Positions 37,664-47,703 of a stretch of DNA of 64,000 nt are shown piece after piece. The position numbers and the translations under genes are program-made. The notes under the pieces are model-generated. The model worked only from the letters and a program-made list of their open reading frames with translations. It did not search any database and was not told the DNA's origin. Origin of the DNA: Celerinatantimonas diazotrophica (GTDB taxonomy: Bacteria; Pseudomonadota; Gammaproteobacteria; Enterobacterales; Celerinatantimonadaceae); NCBI RefSeq assembly GCF_004339545.1, contig NZ_SMGD01000003.1, forward strand, positions 1 through 64,000, written 5' to 3'. Within the stretch, counting starts at the first letter, position 1, and each line of letters starts with the position of its first letter.

Positions 37664-40600
37664 ATGGCGCCATTATTGCGAAGAATTGCACATCATTGTT
37701 GGTTAACCTTAGCGATTATCATTATTGCTGCTGCTGTATTATTGAGCGTTTTACGAGGTTTTTTTGTCTACGCTAATGATTTCCGCGATGAGATGACCCA
37801 GTGGCTAACTGGGTATTCTGCGCAGCAGTTGCAGATTGGTAGCATGAGTGCGTCGTTAGAGCAATTCCATCCCATTTTGATTCTCAAAGATGTTCGTTTT
37901 AGTCCGCAAAATTCGAGCCGTTATCAGCTGAAAATGCGCTCGATCCTACTTGATTTTAGTTTATTAAATTCGCTTAAGCAGGGGCACTTAGTTTTTCGTA
38001 ATATTCAGCTTAATGATGTTAATGCAACCTTACCTTGGGTTCAGCACAATGGCACTGATAAAAGCTCTCATCCCGTTGATATCAGTGTTGCGAAGACGTT
38101 TGCGAAGCTATTTTTACATCAACTAGATCACTTTCAAGTTAAGAATGCCCAAATTAATTTTCTCGCAGAGCACAATCAATCGCATAAACTTTATATAAAA
38201 TCGATGTTTTGGCGTAACCAAGGCCATATTCATCAAGCCGAGGGCGATGCTTACTTACCTCACTTTGGGCAATCTACGAGTACCATCCATTTTGCTTTAA
38301 AGCTGGATAATAGCGGTGGCCGTCATCACTTGCTAGATATTCCTGGGCAGTTTTATGCACAGGGAAAACATATTCAATTGTCCCGAATTGGGCATTTGCT
38401 TAATGTCAGCCAGCTGATGAAATTTAATACTGACCTTAACTTTAAGTTGTGGGGAAAATTTGGTGGTAAACAGCCAGCACTTTGGCAATGGCAATGGCAA
38501 CCGAGTACTTTAGATTGGCAAAATCCACAAGGCCATAAGCATCATCTCAGTCTTGATAAAGGGGTGTTTACACTCCGCGACAAAGGCGATTATTACCAAG
38601 TTGATAGTAGTGATTTGTCATTAAAAACCGATGGCAAATCTTGGGGGAATGTTACGGTTCAAGGTGCTCTTAACAGTCAAGCTCAGCACTGGTATATCAA
38701 TCAACTGCCGATGGCTGAGATGGAACCGTTAATATCTTTATTGCCCAAGCCACAACAGATGGCGCTTGTGAAGATTAAAACTGGGCAATTTCAAGACATC
38801 CGGCTACGTTATAATTGGCGTGATGGTCAACTTAATTATCGTACGCAGGTCCATAATTTTAGTTCTCAGGCAACGGGCGTATGGCCTGGGGTGACTGGAT
38901 TATCCGCGAAGATTGAGGGGGATCAGCGACATCTTAATTTTTCAGTTGGATTAGGCCAATCTCAGGTTAATTTTAAGCATAGCTTTGATCAAAGTTGGCC
39001 AATCGAATCGTTGTCTGCCCACGGACAAGTCTCATGGGCTAATGCGCATCCTGTTGTCAGGTTAGATCGACTGGTAATGCAGAGTCCTTGGCTCAATGTG
39101 AATGCTCTGGGGGTGTTGAGTTGGCAAGACGACCAGGCGAGTCCTTGGTTGAGTTTAAGTGCCCAATTGAACCTTCCCGATGCGGGAAAGGCTCATCATT
39201 TTTATCCACATCCATTGATGCCGGAGAACGTGGCAAATTACCTCAAGGCCTCTATTCAGTCTGGTTCTGTTAAGGATGCGCAGTTATTATGGTTTGGTCG
39301 AGTAAATCATTTCCCTTACCGTGCTCACCAGGGAATATTTCAAGTTTATGTACCGCTTCGCCATAGTACCTTTAAATTTCAGCCTGACTGGCCAGCTTTA
39401 ACGGATATGGATTTAAATCTGTTATTTCAAGACGATTCGCTGCATATGGCAAGTGATCGGGCTAATATCGCCGGAATTCCAATTAAGCATATTGATGCCG
39501 CTATCGAAGAAATGAATTCCCAAGGAAAAGTTCAGATACAAGCCCAACTGCATCATACTGATCTGACGGGAGTTCATCAGCTTTTAGAAAAATCACCAGT
39601 GACCAGCTTGGTTTCAACCATGCAACAGTTGCCGATGAGCGCTGGAACATTAAGTGGACAGTTACTGTTGGATATTCCGTTAGACAACTCTGAGGTGAAA
39701 GTTGCTGGCTATGCAGATTTTAAAGATGCGGCTATGCAGGTGAAAACTATGCAGATGGATCTGGATTCTCTGAATGGGCGGTTATTCTTTCAGCAAGGCA
39801 ACCTTAGTGCCCATAATCTCCACGCTCAATGGTTGGGTCAACCACTTGCTATTGATATAGGCAGTGAGCAGGTCAACCCATCGAAATATCACTTGGGGAT
39901 TGGGTTAAGTGGCCATTGGGATATGCGCTCTTTACAGAAACAGCTATCTAATCCAAAGCTTTTAAAGCCAGCCTCTGGGCAGCTCAACTGGCAGGGCCAA
40001 ATAAATATAGCTTTTTTGAAAAATAGTGCTTTTCAGTATAACGCTAAGTTTTCCTCACAACTTGCTCAGTTTAAATTAGCATTAGCTAAGCCGTTTGATA
40101 AATCTGCCAACCAGTCATGGCCAACGACACTTAATGTGAGCGGTGATGATCAGAGTGGCCATGGCTCGCTCTCGATCGAAGACCGATTAGAGAGCCGTTT
40201 TCATTATCTTTATCAGCCGTTCCATTTGGATCAGTTACGTTTGAATGTCGGTAATGCTCAGAGCCTTCCTCATCTTTCTGAGCAGCTTCCCGAACAGGGC
40301 AGTGTCATTAATGCCAATATTGACAAGACCCGTTTAAAACCGTGGCTAGATTATATCTTGCCAATGATCTCATCGGCATCTAGCGTAAAATCCCATGCTG
40401 CGAGTGAGTCGGACTCCGACCATGTTCAGAATGTATCATTATTGCCTGATTTGAAGTCGATTCATATTTTGGCCCAGCAACTTGATGCTTTTTCCCAACC
40501 ACTTGACCAGATGCAGTTGGATTATCAGCAAACTGGCCATGTATGGAAGATTAACAGTCAGCAATTAAATGGCTCTTTCATCGCGCCCGTGAAGCCCTCT

Positions 40601-41590
40601 CTTACAAATCCGTGGCGGCTCAATATTGTGAAAGCCACTTTACCTCAATTAGATCTGTCGGCACTGAAGTCGCTAACCCATTCACCATCGGTAAAAGGAA
40701 AGACTAAACCAGCAGCGAAATCGCCAATGCTGATGCCTATTGAGTTTGAATGCCAGAGCTGTCAGATTGGTCGGTATCGGCTTGGGCAATTGAATGTTGT
40801 CTTACCGTTTGCCAATGGGCAAATGAAAAATGGTAAGGTCACAATGCACGGGGTCGGCGGTATGAAACTAGATGCAACCGTTAATTGGCTTCCTGGACCC
40901 GGGGGCATGACCAGTTTTTATCAGGGTACATTCAAAACCAAAGAAACGGGGAAATTTTTAGCATCGCTAGGATTTGCCAAAGAGCTTGAACAAACCCCCA
41001 TGAAAGGGTCATTTGGCCTTCGCTGGCACGGATTACCTTATCAAATAGATAAAAAAACGCTCAATGGGCAGCTCAAATGGAAAGCCGGTGAAGGGGTTTT
41101 AACTGATGTTAGTGACAAGGGCGCGCGCTTGTTCACCCTTGCCAGTCTGGATACCTTACGGCGGCGTCTAAAATTAGATTTTCGAGACATCTTTGATAAA
41201 GGCTTATATTTTAATTCTGCTAAAGCATCCGCGACCATTACCAATGGCGTGTTAAAAAATGATGATTATTATATGGACGCAGTCTCGGGAATATTACATG
41301 GCCATGGCGAATTAAATTTAATCTCAGGTCAGGTTAATTATCATGTGAGTTTTTCTCCGAAGATTACTTCAAGTTTGCCCGTATTAGCTGCTTTTGCTGT
41401 GACACCGGTGACAGGCGCTGCCGTTTTGGCGTTATCAAAGTTGCTTGAACCGGTTATTGATGTGATAACTCAGGTTGATTTTGATATAACAGGTGATATC
41501 GACCATCCTAAACTGATAGAAGTCAAACGCGAAAAACGAAAAATCAAAGTTCCTGTAAACTTACAAGGTAGACCTGATGGCTCAAATTAA
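37664..41590 (+). CDS. yhdP: AsmA-like phospholipid transporter YhdP
   Basis: 1308 residues (E. coli YhdP 1266). One N-terminal membrane anchor (LTLAIIIIAAAVLLSVL), then a long repetitive beta-rich body predicted to form a lipid-conducting periplasmic groove, and a conserved C-terminal AsmA-like domain (KGARLFTLASLDTLRRRLKL and DFDITGDIDHP). In E. coli, YhdP with TamB and YdbH carries phospholipids to the outer membrane. It follows rng after four bases, and its last 14 bases overlap the next gene. Confidence 0.95.
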   Translation: MAPLLRRIAHHCWLTLAIIIIAAAVLLSVLRGFFVYANDFRDEMTQWLTGYSAQQLQIGSMSASLEQFHPILILKDVRFSPQNSSRYQLKMRSILLDFSLLNSLKQGHLVFRNIQLNDVNATLPWVQHNGTDKSSHPVDISVAKTFAKLFLHQLDHFQVKNAQINFLAEHNQSHKLYIKSMFWRNQGHIHQAEGDAYLPHFGQSTSTIHFALKLDNSGGRHHLLDIPGQFYAQGKHIQLSRIGHLLNVSQLMKFNTDLNFKLWGKFGGKQPALWQWQWQPSTLDWQNPQGHKHHLSLDKGVFTLRDKGDYYQVDSSDLSLKTDGKSWGNVTVQGALNSQAQHWYINQLPMAEMEPLISLLPKPQQMALVKIKTGQFQDIRLRYNWRDGQLNYRTQVHNFSSQATGVWPGVTGLSAKIEGDQRHLNFSVGLGQSQVNFKHSFDQSWPIESLSAHGQVSWANAHPVVRLDRLVMQSPWLNVNALGVLSWQDDQASPWLSLSAQLNLPDAGKAHHFYPHPLMPENVANYLKASIQSGSVKDAQLLWFGRVNHFPYRAHQGIFQVYVPLRHSTFKFQPDWPALTDMDLNLLFQDDSLHMASDRANIAGIPIKHIDAAIEEMNSQGKVQIQAQLHHTDLTGVHQLLEKSPVTSLVSTMQQLPMSAGTLSGQLLLDIPLDNSEVKVAGYADFKDAAMQVKTMQMDLDSLNGRLFFQQGNLSAHNLHAQWLGQPLAIDIGSEQVNPSKYHLGIGLSGHWDMRSLQKQLSNPKLLKPASGQLNWQGQINIAFLKNSAFQYNAKFSSQLAQFKLALAKPFDKSANQSWPTTLNVSGDDQSGHGSLSIEDRLESRFHYLYQPFHLDQLRLNVGNAQSLPHLSEQLPEQGSVINANIDKTRLKPWLDYILPMISSASSVKSHAASESDSDHVQNVSLLPDLKSIHILAQQLDAFSQPLDQMQLDYQQTGHVWKINSQQLNGSFIAPVKPSLTNPWRLNIVKATLPQLDLSALKSLTHSPSVKGKTKPAAKSPMLMPIEFECQSCQIGRYRLGQLNVVLPFANGQMKNGKVTMHGVGGMKLDATVNWLPGPGGMTSFYQGTFKTKETGKFLASLGFAKELEQTPMKGSFGLRWHGLPYQIDKKTLNGQLKWKAGEGVLTDVSDKGARLFTLASLDTLRRRLKLDFRDIFDKGLYFNSAKASATITNGVLKNDDYYMDAVSGILHGHGELNLISGQVNYHVSFSPKITSSLPVLAAFAVTPVTGAAVLALSKLLEPVIDVITQVDFDITGDIDHPKLIEVKREKRKIKVPVNLQGRPDGSN

Positions 41591-42425
41591 TCCTGATCAA
41601 AACTGGCGTCTGGGAGCATTGCAGATGACTAGTCGCTTAGATCTTAGTGCGAATCAAGCCGAAATTGAGCGGTTATTAGCAGCTTATCCGCCTCAACCCG
41701 GCGATGTGTTATTACTACCCGAAAATTTTGCTTATTTGGGGGTAGGGGCCGATTACTCTAAAATCGCTGAAAAAACTGGGGAAGGTCCGATTCAGCGGTG
41801 GTTGGCTCAATTGGCTAAACAGCATCAAATTACCTTGATTGCAGGCAGTTTGCCGACAAAAGTGAATGGTCACAAACGCTGTCGAGCAAGTAGCTTAGTG
41901 TTTGATAGCTTTGGTCGTTACATTGGCCATTATCACAAAATGCATTTGTTTGATGTTGATTTAGCGGATAATGTAGGGTCTTATCGTGAATCATCGCGAT
42001 TTATCGCTGGCAATCACCCCAAGTGGTTTACCTGTCAACAGACTAAAATTGGTTTATCCATTTGTTTTGATTTGCGTTTTAGCTACCTTTATCACTGGCT
42101 CGCTAGCCAAGGTTGCGAAATTTTGCTGGTTCCGGCAGCATTTACGCAATTGACGGGTAAGGCGCATTGGTTGACCTTGCTCAAAGCCAGAGCGATTGAA
42201 AATCAATGTTATGTTGTCGCGGCGGCTCAATGTGGTCAGCATGACGATACTCGCCAGAGCTGGGGGCATTCCTGTATTATTGACCCTTGGGGAACTGTCA
42301 TTGCCCAGTTAGAGCAGCAAAGCGGCATTTGTTATGGTAAATTTGATTCTCAACAGGTGCGTTCTTTGCGCGCACGAATGCCCGTGAAACCACATTCCCA
42401 CCTGACCATCAGCTGGAGTAAATAA
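41577..42425 (+). CDS. carbon-nitrogen hydrolase (nitrilase family, Nit1/YbeM-like amidase)
   Basis: 282 residues. The nitrilase catalytic triad is clear: Glu49 ([10 protein letters not shown]), Lys121 ([10 protein letters not shown]) and Cys163 (LSICFDLRF). The HKMHLFDV and CFDLRF forms fit the Nit branch that hydrolyses deaminated glutathione, a metabolite-repair reaction; this specificity is inferred. The ATG overlaps the 3' end of yhdP by 14 bases, and tldD follows after 5 bases, so translation is probably coupled. In E. coli yhdP is followed directly by tldD. Confidence 0.9.
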   Translation: MAQINPDQNWRLGALQMTSRLDLSANQAEIERLLAAYPPQPGDVLLLPENFAYLGVGADYSKIAEKTGEGPIQRWLAQLAKQHQITLIAGSLPTKVNGHKRCRASSLVFDSFGRYIGHYHKMHLFDVDLADNVGSYRESSRFIAGNHPKWFTCQQTKIGLSICFDLRFSYLYHWLASQGCEILLVPAAFTQLTGKAHWLTLLKARAIENQCYVVAAAQCGQHDDTRQSWGHSCIIDPWGTVIAQLEQQSGICYGKFDSQQVRSLRARMPVKPHSHLTISWSK

Positions 42426-42430
42426 TTACG

Positions 42431-43876
42431 ATGTCATTTGAACAAGTAAATCAATCGTTATTGGTGCCTGCAGGACTTGAGCTTTCATCATTAAATCAAG
42501 CTTTGGCTATACTCGGAGGCCCTGATATTGACCAGGGTGATTTGTATTTTCAGCATAGTCGCCATGAATCTTGGGTTCTTGAGGATGGTATTGTCAAAGA
42601 TGGTAGTTTTAATATCGAGCAGGGGGTGGGTGTCCGTTCGATTTCGGGAGATAAAACCGGATTTGCCTACTCAGATGATATTAATTTTCAATCTCTTGAA
42701 AAGGCTTGCCAGGCAGCCCGCGGGATTAGTCGTAGTCAAGGTGAAGGCCGCGTGCAGGTTACGCAGTCAGCGCCAGTGAAAGAACTCTATAGTTCGCAAA
42801 ATCCAATCCAAAGTTTAGATAAATTAGAAAAAATTGCATTGTTGCAACGAGCTGATAAATTTGCTCGTAGTTTAGATCCGGCCATCACTCAAGTGATTGT
42901 CAGTCTCAGTGGGGTTTATGAACAGGTCTTGGTTGCCGCTCTGGATGGAACGATGGCCGCTGATATTCGTCCGTTAGTACGCTTTAATTGTAGCGTATTA
43001 GCTGAGCGAGGAAGTCGCCGTGAACGGGGGAGTGCTGGTGGCGGAGGCCGGTTCGATTATCAGTACTTTTTAGAGCTTGATGATGGTCAAGAACGCGCGA
43101 TGCAATATGTTCGTGAAGCGGTTCGTCAGGCTCTGGTGAATCTTGAAGCGGTTGATGCCCCTGCTGGTATGATGCCTGTTGTATTAGGGGCTGGCTGGCC
43201 AGGAGTATTACTGCATGAAGCTGTCGGCCATGGTCTCGAAGGCGACTTTAACCGCAAAGGCTCTTCTGCGTTTAGTGGCCGAATTGGTGAGCAGGTTGCT
43301 TCCAGTTTATGCACTATTGTGGATGATGGAACGCTGGCGAATCGCCGTGGCTCGCTCACCATTGACGATGAAGGAACGCCTTCTCAGTATAATGTTTTGA
43401 TCGAAAACGGTGTTCTCAAAGGTTACATGCAAGATAAACTTAATGCTCGGTTGATGGGCGTTGCTCCGACAGGAAACGGGCGTCGTGAGTCATATGCCAA
43501 CGTGCCGATGCCGAGGATGACCAATACTTATATGCTCGCTGGTGAATCTGAAAAAGAAGAGATGATCGCATCAGTGAAACGCGGTATCTATGCGCCGAAT
43601 TTTGGCGGGGGACAGGTCGATATCACCTCTGGAAAATTTGTGTTTTCCGCATCAGAAGCGTACCTCATTGAAGATGGTAAAATTACGGCTCCGATTAAAG
43701 GGGCAACCCTGATTGGTAACGGGCCGCAGGCGATGGCTAAAGTCTCTATGGTCGGCAATGATCTTGATTTGGATGCTGGCGTTGGCGTTTGTGGTAAAGA
43801 TGGTCAGAGTGTGCCTGTTGGGGTTGGTCAACCGACTTTGAAATTAGATGAACTGACTGTCGGTGGCACAGCTTAA
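42431..43876 (+). CDS. tldD: metalloprotease TldD
   Basis: 481 residues, equal to E. coli. With TldE/PmbA it forms a heterodimeric zinc protease that processes unfolded or modified peptides such as microcin B17 and degrades CcdA. The zinc motif [11 protein letters not shown] begins at His262 (His262, Glu263, His266), and the C-terminal Cys-containing [20 protein letters not shown] is conserved. Its partner pmbA lies about 0.7 kb downstream at 44587. Confidence 0.97.
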   Translation: MSFEQVNQSLLVPAGLELSSLNQALAILGGPDIDQGDLYFQHSRHESWVLEDGIVKDGSFNIEQGVGVRSISGDKTGFAYSDDINFQSLEKACQAARGISRSQGEGRVQVTQSAPVKELYSSQNPIQSLDKLEKIALLQRADKFARSLDPAITQVIVSLSGVYEQVLVAALDGTMAADIRPLVRFNCSVLAERGSRRERGSAGGGGRFDYQYFLELDDGQERAMQYVREAVRQALVNLEAVDAPAGMMPVVLGAGWPGVLLHEAVGHGLEGDFNRKGSSAFSGRIGEQVASSLCTIVDDGTLANRRGSLTIDDEGTPSQYNVLIENGVLKGYMQDKLNARLMGVAPTGNGRRESYANVPMPRMTNTYMLAGESEKEEMIASVKRGIYAPNFGGGQVDITSGKFVFSASEAYLIEDGKITAPIKGATLIGNGPQAMAKVSMVGNDLDLDAGVGVCGKDGQSVPVGVGQPTLKLDELTVGGTA

Positions 43877-43900
43877 AGATTGGGCTAGTGCCCAATCTTT
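43875..43900. terminator. bidirectional terminator-like hairpin between tldD and darP
   Basis: AAAGATTGGGC (43875-43885) and GCCCAATCTTT (43890-43900) form a perfect 11-pair stem with loop TAGT, starting inside the tldD stop codon. T-tracts are only three bases on each side, so it may act mainly as an mRNA 3'-end structure for the two convergent genes. Confidence 0.62.
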
Positions 43901-43904
43901 AGTG

Positions 43905-44438
43905 TTAACTGCGGTGAATATGTTCACCTAGATAACGCTGCAATTCTTTAGCTACTTGACTGATCGGTAGCTCTGTTGATTGTTGCGCTTGTCGTTTGGC
44001 GGTTCGCACTTGTTGCCTTAGTTTTTGGCGATCAAGTGATGGGTATTCTTCCAGCAGCTGCTGGATTTTGTCATCGCTTTGTTCTGATTCAATCAATTCA
44101 ACGGCAATCCGTTCGAGTTGGTGTTGATGTTGTTGTGTATAAAAATGGCGATTTTTAATTTTTTCCATCGCTTGCTCAATTGCTTCAATATCTTCTGTGC
44201 GCATGAGTTTGCCAATATAGTTCATATGGCGTCGATAGGCTTCTCGTTTGCCCGCGAGTCGTTTGGCTAGTGACACCGCTTCAAGCATCGCATCACTTAT
44301 GGGTACAGTGGCTAAGAAGGCGGGTTTTAATTCACAAATCTGTTGGCCAAGCTGCTTCAGTTGTTGGGCTTCATGCTTGAGCTGAGTCTTGCTGATCCAT
44401 TGCTCGTCGTCTTGGCGCTTTGGGGTTGGCTCGTTCAT
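43905..44438 (-). CDS. darP: ribosome-associated maturation factor DarP (YjgA, DUF615)
   Basis: 177 residues (E. coli 183). Highly charged and helical; DarP assists late 50S subunit assembly. WISKTQLKHEAQQLKQLGQQ near the N-terminus, RRHMNYIGKLMR in the middle and ELQRYLGEHI at the end identify the family. The start at 44438 (MNEPTPKRQDDEQ) is uncertain because neither it nor 44462 has a good ribosome-binding site. It is divergent from pmbA, as in E. coli. Confidence 0.92.
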   Translation of the reverse strand: MNEPTPKRQDDEQWISKTQLKHEAQQLKQLGQQICELKPAFLATVPISDAMLEAVSLAKRLAGKREAYRRHMNYIGKLMRTEDIEAIEQAMEKIKNRHFYTQQHQHQLERIAVELIESEQSDDKIQQLLEEYPSLDRQKLRQQVRTAKRQAQQSTELPISQVAKELQRYLGEHIHRS

Positions 44439-44586
44439 AGCTGGTTGTCGTTGAAGGTACATAGGGTAAGTTTATCAAGAAATAGAACCGGATGGGCAGG
44501 CTTTACTGTTCTTTGGCGGGTAAGCTAACAATTGAGTGCTTCGATTTGTTATGCTTAGGGTAATACGCGTAGATATAAGGTTGGAT

Positions 44587-45927
44587 ATGTCATCAATTCA
44601 GCAGTCCATGGATAAAGAATTAACTCAGTTAAAACAAGCCGTTGAGTTTGCCTTAGATGAAGCGAAACGGTTTGGGGCCAGTGCCGCTGAGGTTTCTATC
44701 TCTAAACAGACTGGTATTTCAGTCTCAACGCGCTCTGGTGAGATAGAAACCCTCGAGTTTAACCGTGATGGGGCGTTAGGCATTGCCGTCTATCAAGGGC
44801 AGCAAAAAGGGAATGCCTCTACCTCTGATTTAAGTAAAGAAGCTATCAGTCGTAGCGTGAAGGCAGCGGTAGATATTAGTGATGTTACCTCAGCTGATCC
44901 CGCTGCGGGACTTGCTCCCAAAGAGCTGATGGCTACAGAGATCCCCGATTTAGATTTGTTTCATCCGACTAATCTTGAACCACAACGGTTTGTTAGTTTA
45001 GCCAGTGAATGTGAAAAAATAGCACTCTCTCAGCCCGGGATTAAGGCCAGTGATGGCGCGAGTGTGAATAGCCATTATGGTGTTCGGGTTTATGGCAACA
45101 CCCACGGATTTATTGAAGGTTATCCAACGAGTCGCCATAGCTTGAGCTGTGTGCTTATCGCTGGAGAAGAGCAGATGCAACGCGATTACGCGTACAGTGT
45201 CGCGATTGACTATAATGAACTTCGTTCAGCACAATCGGTTGCCGATGAGGCTGTTGCAAAAACCTTGAGCCGTTTAAATAGCCGCAAGATTAATACATCT
45301 CAAGTGCCAGTTATATTTGACAAAAATGTGGCAAGCGGTCTGTTGGGCCATTTCGTCATGGCAATTAGTGGTGGGAATCTATATCGGCGTTCATCATTTT
45401 TACTCGATTCATTAGGACAAGCGGTCTTTCCAAAATGGCTCTCAATCCATGAAGATCCTTGGCTTAAAAAAGCGCTGGGCAGTAGTCCATTTGATAATGA
45501 GGGCTTGCAAACACAGGCACGGGATATTATCACTGATGGGACTTTGCAAACCTATCTGCTCACCAGCTATGCGGCTCGTAAAATGGCGATGCAACCGACC
45601 GGACATGCCGGTGGGATCCACAACTGGTTAGTGACCAATTCTGCACTAAGCCAAGCAGAACTGATTAAACAGATGGGAACGGGGTTATTAGTTACTGAAT
45701 TAATGGGGCAGGGTGTAAATATTGTGACCGGAGACTATTCGCGTGGTGCGGCTGGTTTTTGGATTGAAAATGGTGAAATTGCCTATCCTGTTCATGAAAT
45801 TACCATTGCTGGAAATCTCAAAGATATATTTCAAAATATTGTAGCAATTGGCAATGATATTGACCCCACTCATGCAATTCGAACGGGCTCAATATTAGTC
45901 GACTCGATGAAAATTGCTGGGAATTAA
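44587..45927 (+). CDS. pmbA: metalloprotease subunit TldE/PmbA
   Basis: 446 residues (E. coli 450). The inactive-site partner of TldD; it lacks the HExxxH motif. QAVEFALDEAKRFGASAAEVSISK, LLGHFVMAISGGNLYRRSSF and GNDIDPTHAIRTGSILVD are family signatures. The ATG at 44587 has AAGG six bases upstream; an upstream reading from 44536 is not supported. Placing pmbA so close to tldD brings together genes that are far apart in E. coli. Confidence 0.96.
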   Translation: MSSIQQSMDKELTQLKQAVEFALDEAKRFGASAAEVSISKQTGISVSTRSGEIETLEFNRDGALGIAVYQGQQKGNASTSDLSKEAISRSVKAAVDISDVTSADPAAGLAPKELMATEIPDLDLFHPTNLEPQRFVSLASECEKIALSQPGIKASDGASVNSHYGVRVYGNTHGFIEGYPTSRHSLSCVLIAGEEQMQRDYAYSVAIDYNELRSAQSVADEAVAKTLSRLNSRKINTSQVPVIFDKNVASGLLGHFVMAISGGNLYRRSSFLLDSLGQAVFPKWLSIHEDPWLKKALGSSPFDNEGLQTQARDIITDGTLQTYLLTSYAARKMAMQPTGHAGGIHNWLVTNSALSQAELIKQMGTGLLVTELMGQGVNIVTGDYSRGAAGFWIENGEIAYPVHEITIAGNLKDIFQNIVAIGNDIDPTHAIRTGSILVDSMKIAGN

Positions 45928-45947
45928 TTTATTAGAAGATAGACTCA

Positions 45948-45981
45948 TAAAAAACCGGCATTAGGCATTTGCCGGTTTTTT
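45948..45981. terminator. bidirectional terminator between pmbA and mgtE
   Basis: AAAAACCGGCA (45950-45960) pairs with TGCCGGTTTTT (45970-45980) around a nine-base loop, giving A- and T-runs on both sides. It separates two convergent genes. Confidence 0.88.
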
Positions 45982-45987
45982 GAGTGT

Positions 45988-47364
45988 TCAGATCGCGATG
46001 TGATGGTTTAACAAAACGGTTGCGATGCCTAAAAAGGCAAATAGACCCACGGTGTCGGTCACTGTTGTAAGCACCATCCCGCCAGCAAGAGCCGGGTCGA
46101 TGTGAATCTTTTTCATCACCAAGGGAATACAAACTCCTGCTAATCCGGCCATAAACATATCTGCAAACATCGCAGCTGCGCTAATTAACCCCAGTTGAAT
46201 ACTATCCTTCCAGAGTGTTACGACCAACGCGATAACTATTGCCCAGATAATGCCATTGAGTACACCGATAGCGACTTCTTTGAGGATTAGCCAGCGTGTA
46301 TTACTTTCCCCAATGTGGCCAACAGCTAGCCCTCGGATAACAACAGCCAGCGTTTGAGTCCCTGCAATGCCACCTTGACTGGGGACAATGGTCATTAAGA
46401 CGGCTAAAGTCGCCATTTGCGCAAGGGTGTTTTCAAATAAGTTACTAATGGATGCGGCCATGAGTGCGGTCAGTAAGTTAATCGCCAACCATAAGGTTCG
46501 GCCACGAGTACTTTGCCAAATAGGGGCAAATGTATCTTCGTCATCATCAACCCCGGCCATTCCCATCATTGAGTGTTCAGCGTCTTCGCGAATAATATCA
46601 ACGACATCATCAATGGTGATCCGTCCCACCAGTTGACCGTTGGGGTCAACTACGGGGGCAGAAATCCAGTCGTGGCGTTCAAACAATTGCGCGACTTGCC
46701 CTTCATGCATAGAGACCGGAATAATGCGCTCTGGGCGCTTTCCCATAATCGCTGCAACTTGTTCTTTGGGATCAACGGTCACTAAGCGCGCTAAAGAGAT
46801 ATCGCCTAAATATTTGTTGTCTTTATCGACTACAAACAATGCATCAGTTGCTTCTGGCAACTCACCCCGTAGACGCAGATAGCGTAATACAACATCCACT
46901 GAGATATCAGGACGTAGAGCGATGGTATCGTTGTTCATCAGGCTTCCCGCGGTATCTTCGGGGTAAGCCAGTGCTATCTCGACGCGGTGGCGCTCTTCGC
47001 TGTCCATCTGTTCAAGGACTTGCTGATAAATATCAGCTGGCAGACTGCGCAAGACATAGGATAAGTCATCGATATCCATGCCCTCGGTTGCAGCTGCTAA
47101 GTTTTCCGGATCCATCATTTTGAGGATGCTTTCCATGGCATCTTCATTGAGTTCTTCAAGGATCTCACCCTGTTGCTCAGGGTCGGTTAACTGCCATAGG
47201 ATTTTTCGCCCTGCAACTGGCGTTGATTGCAGCAGCAATGCGACATCACAAGCGGGCATCTGGGCAAGCATACGTCGCACGTGAACGAACATACCGTCGT
47301 TTAAAGCACGGTTAAGTTCGAGTATCCGTTGGTGTTGGCTATGATGATTTTCCCGCTCAGACAT
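45988..47364 (-). CDS. mgtE: magnesium transporter MgtE
   Basis: 458 residues. Order: cytoplasmic N domain of helical repeats (about 30-135), two CBS domains (about 140-265), a connecting helix and five C-terminal membrane segments. The pore region IVPSQGGIAGTQTLAV and the C-terminal ADMFMAGLAGVCIPL and TTVTDTVGLFAFLG fit MgtE. Mg2+ binding between the N and CBS domains gates the channel. It lies 66 bases downstream of ptsO on the same strand. Confidence 0.96.
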   Translation of the reverse strand: MSERENHHSQHQRILELNRALNDGMFVHVRRMLAQMPACDVALLLQSTPVAGRKILWQLTDPEQQGEILEELNEDAMESILKMMDPENLAAATEGMDIDDLSYVLRSLPADIYQQVLEQMDSEERHRVEIALAYPEDTAGSLMNNDTIALRPDISVDVVLRYLRLRGELPEATDALFVVDKDNKYLGDISLARLVTVDPKEQVAAIMGKRPERIIPVSMHEGQVAQLFERHDWISAPVVDPNGQLVGRITIDDVVDIIREDAEHSMMGMAGVDDDEDTFAPIWQSTRGRTLWLAINLLTALMAASISNLFENTLAQMATLAVLMTIVPSQGGIAGTQTLAVVIRGLAVGHIGESNTRWLILKEVAIGVLNGIIWAIVIALVVTLWKDSIQLGLISAAAMFADMFMAGLAGVCIPLVMKKIHIDPALAGGMVLTTVTDTVGLFAFLGIATVLLNHHIAI

Positions 47365-47430
47365 AATGTTTTGCTCTTAAGCTAGGGTGAATACCGATTA
47401 GTTTATACTTATTTGAGACTAAAAAAGATG

Positions 47431-47703
47431 CTATACCTGTTCGTCAAAGCGCGCTTCAATAAGTGCTTTGATAGCGGTCAATGCCTGTTCAGCATCTGGC
47501 CCGTCACATTCAATGGTGATTTGTTCGCCTTGGGAGCGTTCCAGTAGTAACAATCCCAATACACTTGCTGCTGAAGCTTGCTTCTCGTCGGTAATAAACA
47601 AGACTTCAGAATCGTATTTGGCGGCTAGTTCAACGAGCTTAATCGCGGCTCTGGCATGGAGTCCTAATTTATTTTCAATGGTTAGCTGGGCTCTTACTTT
47701 CAT
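47431..47703 (-). CDS. ptsO: phosphocarrier protein NPr (nitrogen PTS)
   Basis: 90 residues, equal to E. coli NPr. The HPr-like fold with the phosphorylated His16 (GLHARAA) and the Ser-46 region SAASVLGLLLLERSQG. It passes phosphate from EI-Ntr to PtsN. The ATG at 47703 lies 29 bases inside the end of rapZ, so the two genes overlap out of frame. Confidence 0.94.
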   Translation of the reverse strand: MKVRAQLTIENKLGLHARAAIKLVELAAKYDSEVLFITDEKQASAASVLGLLLLERSQGEQITIECDGPDAEQALTAIKALIEARFDEQV

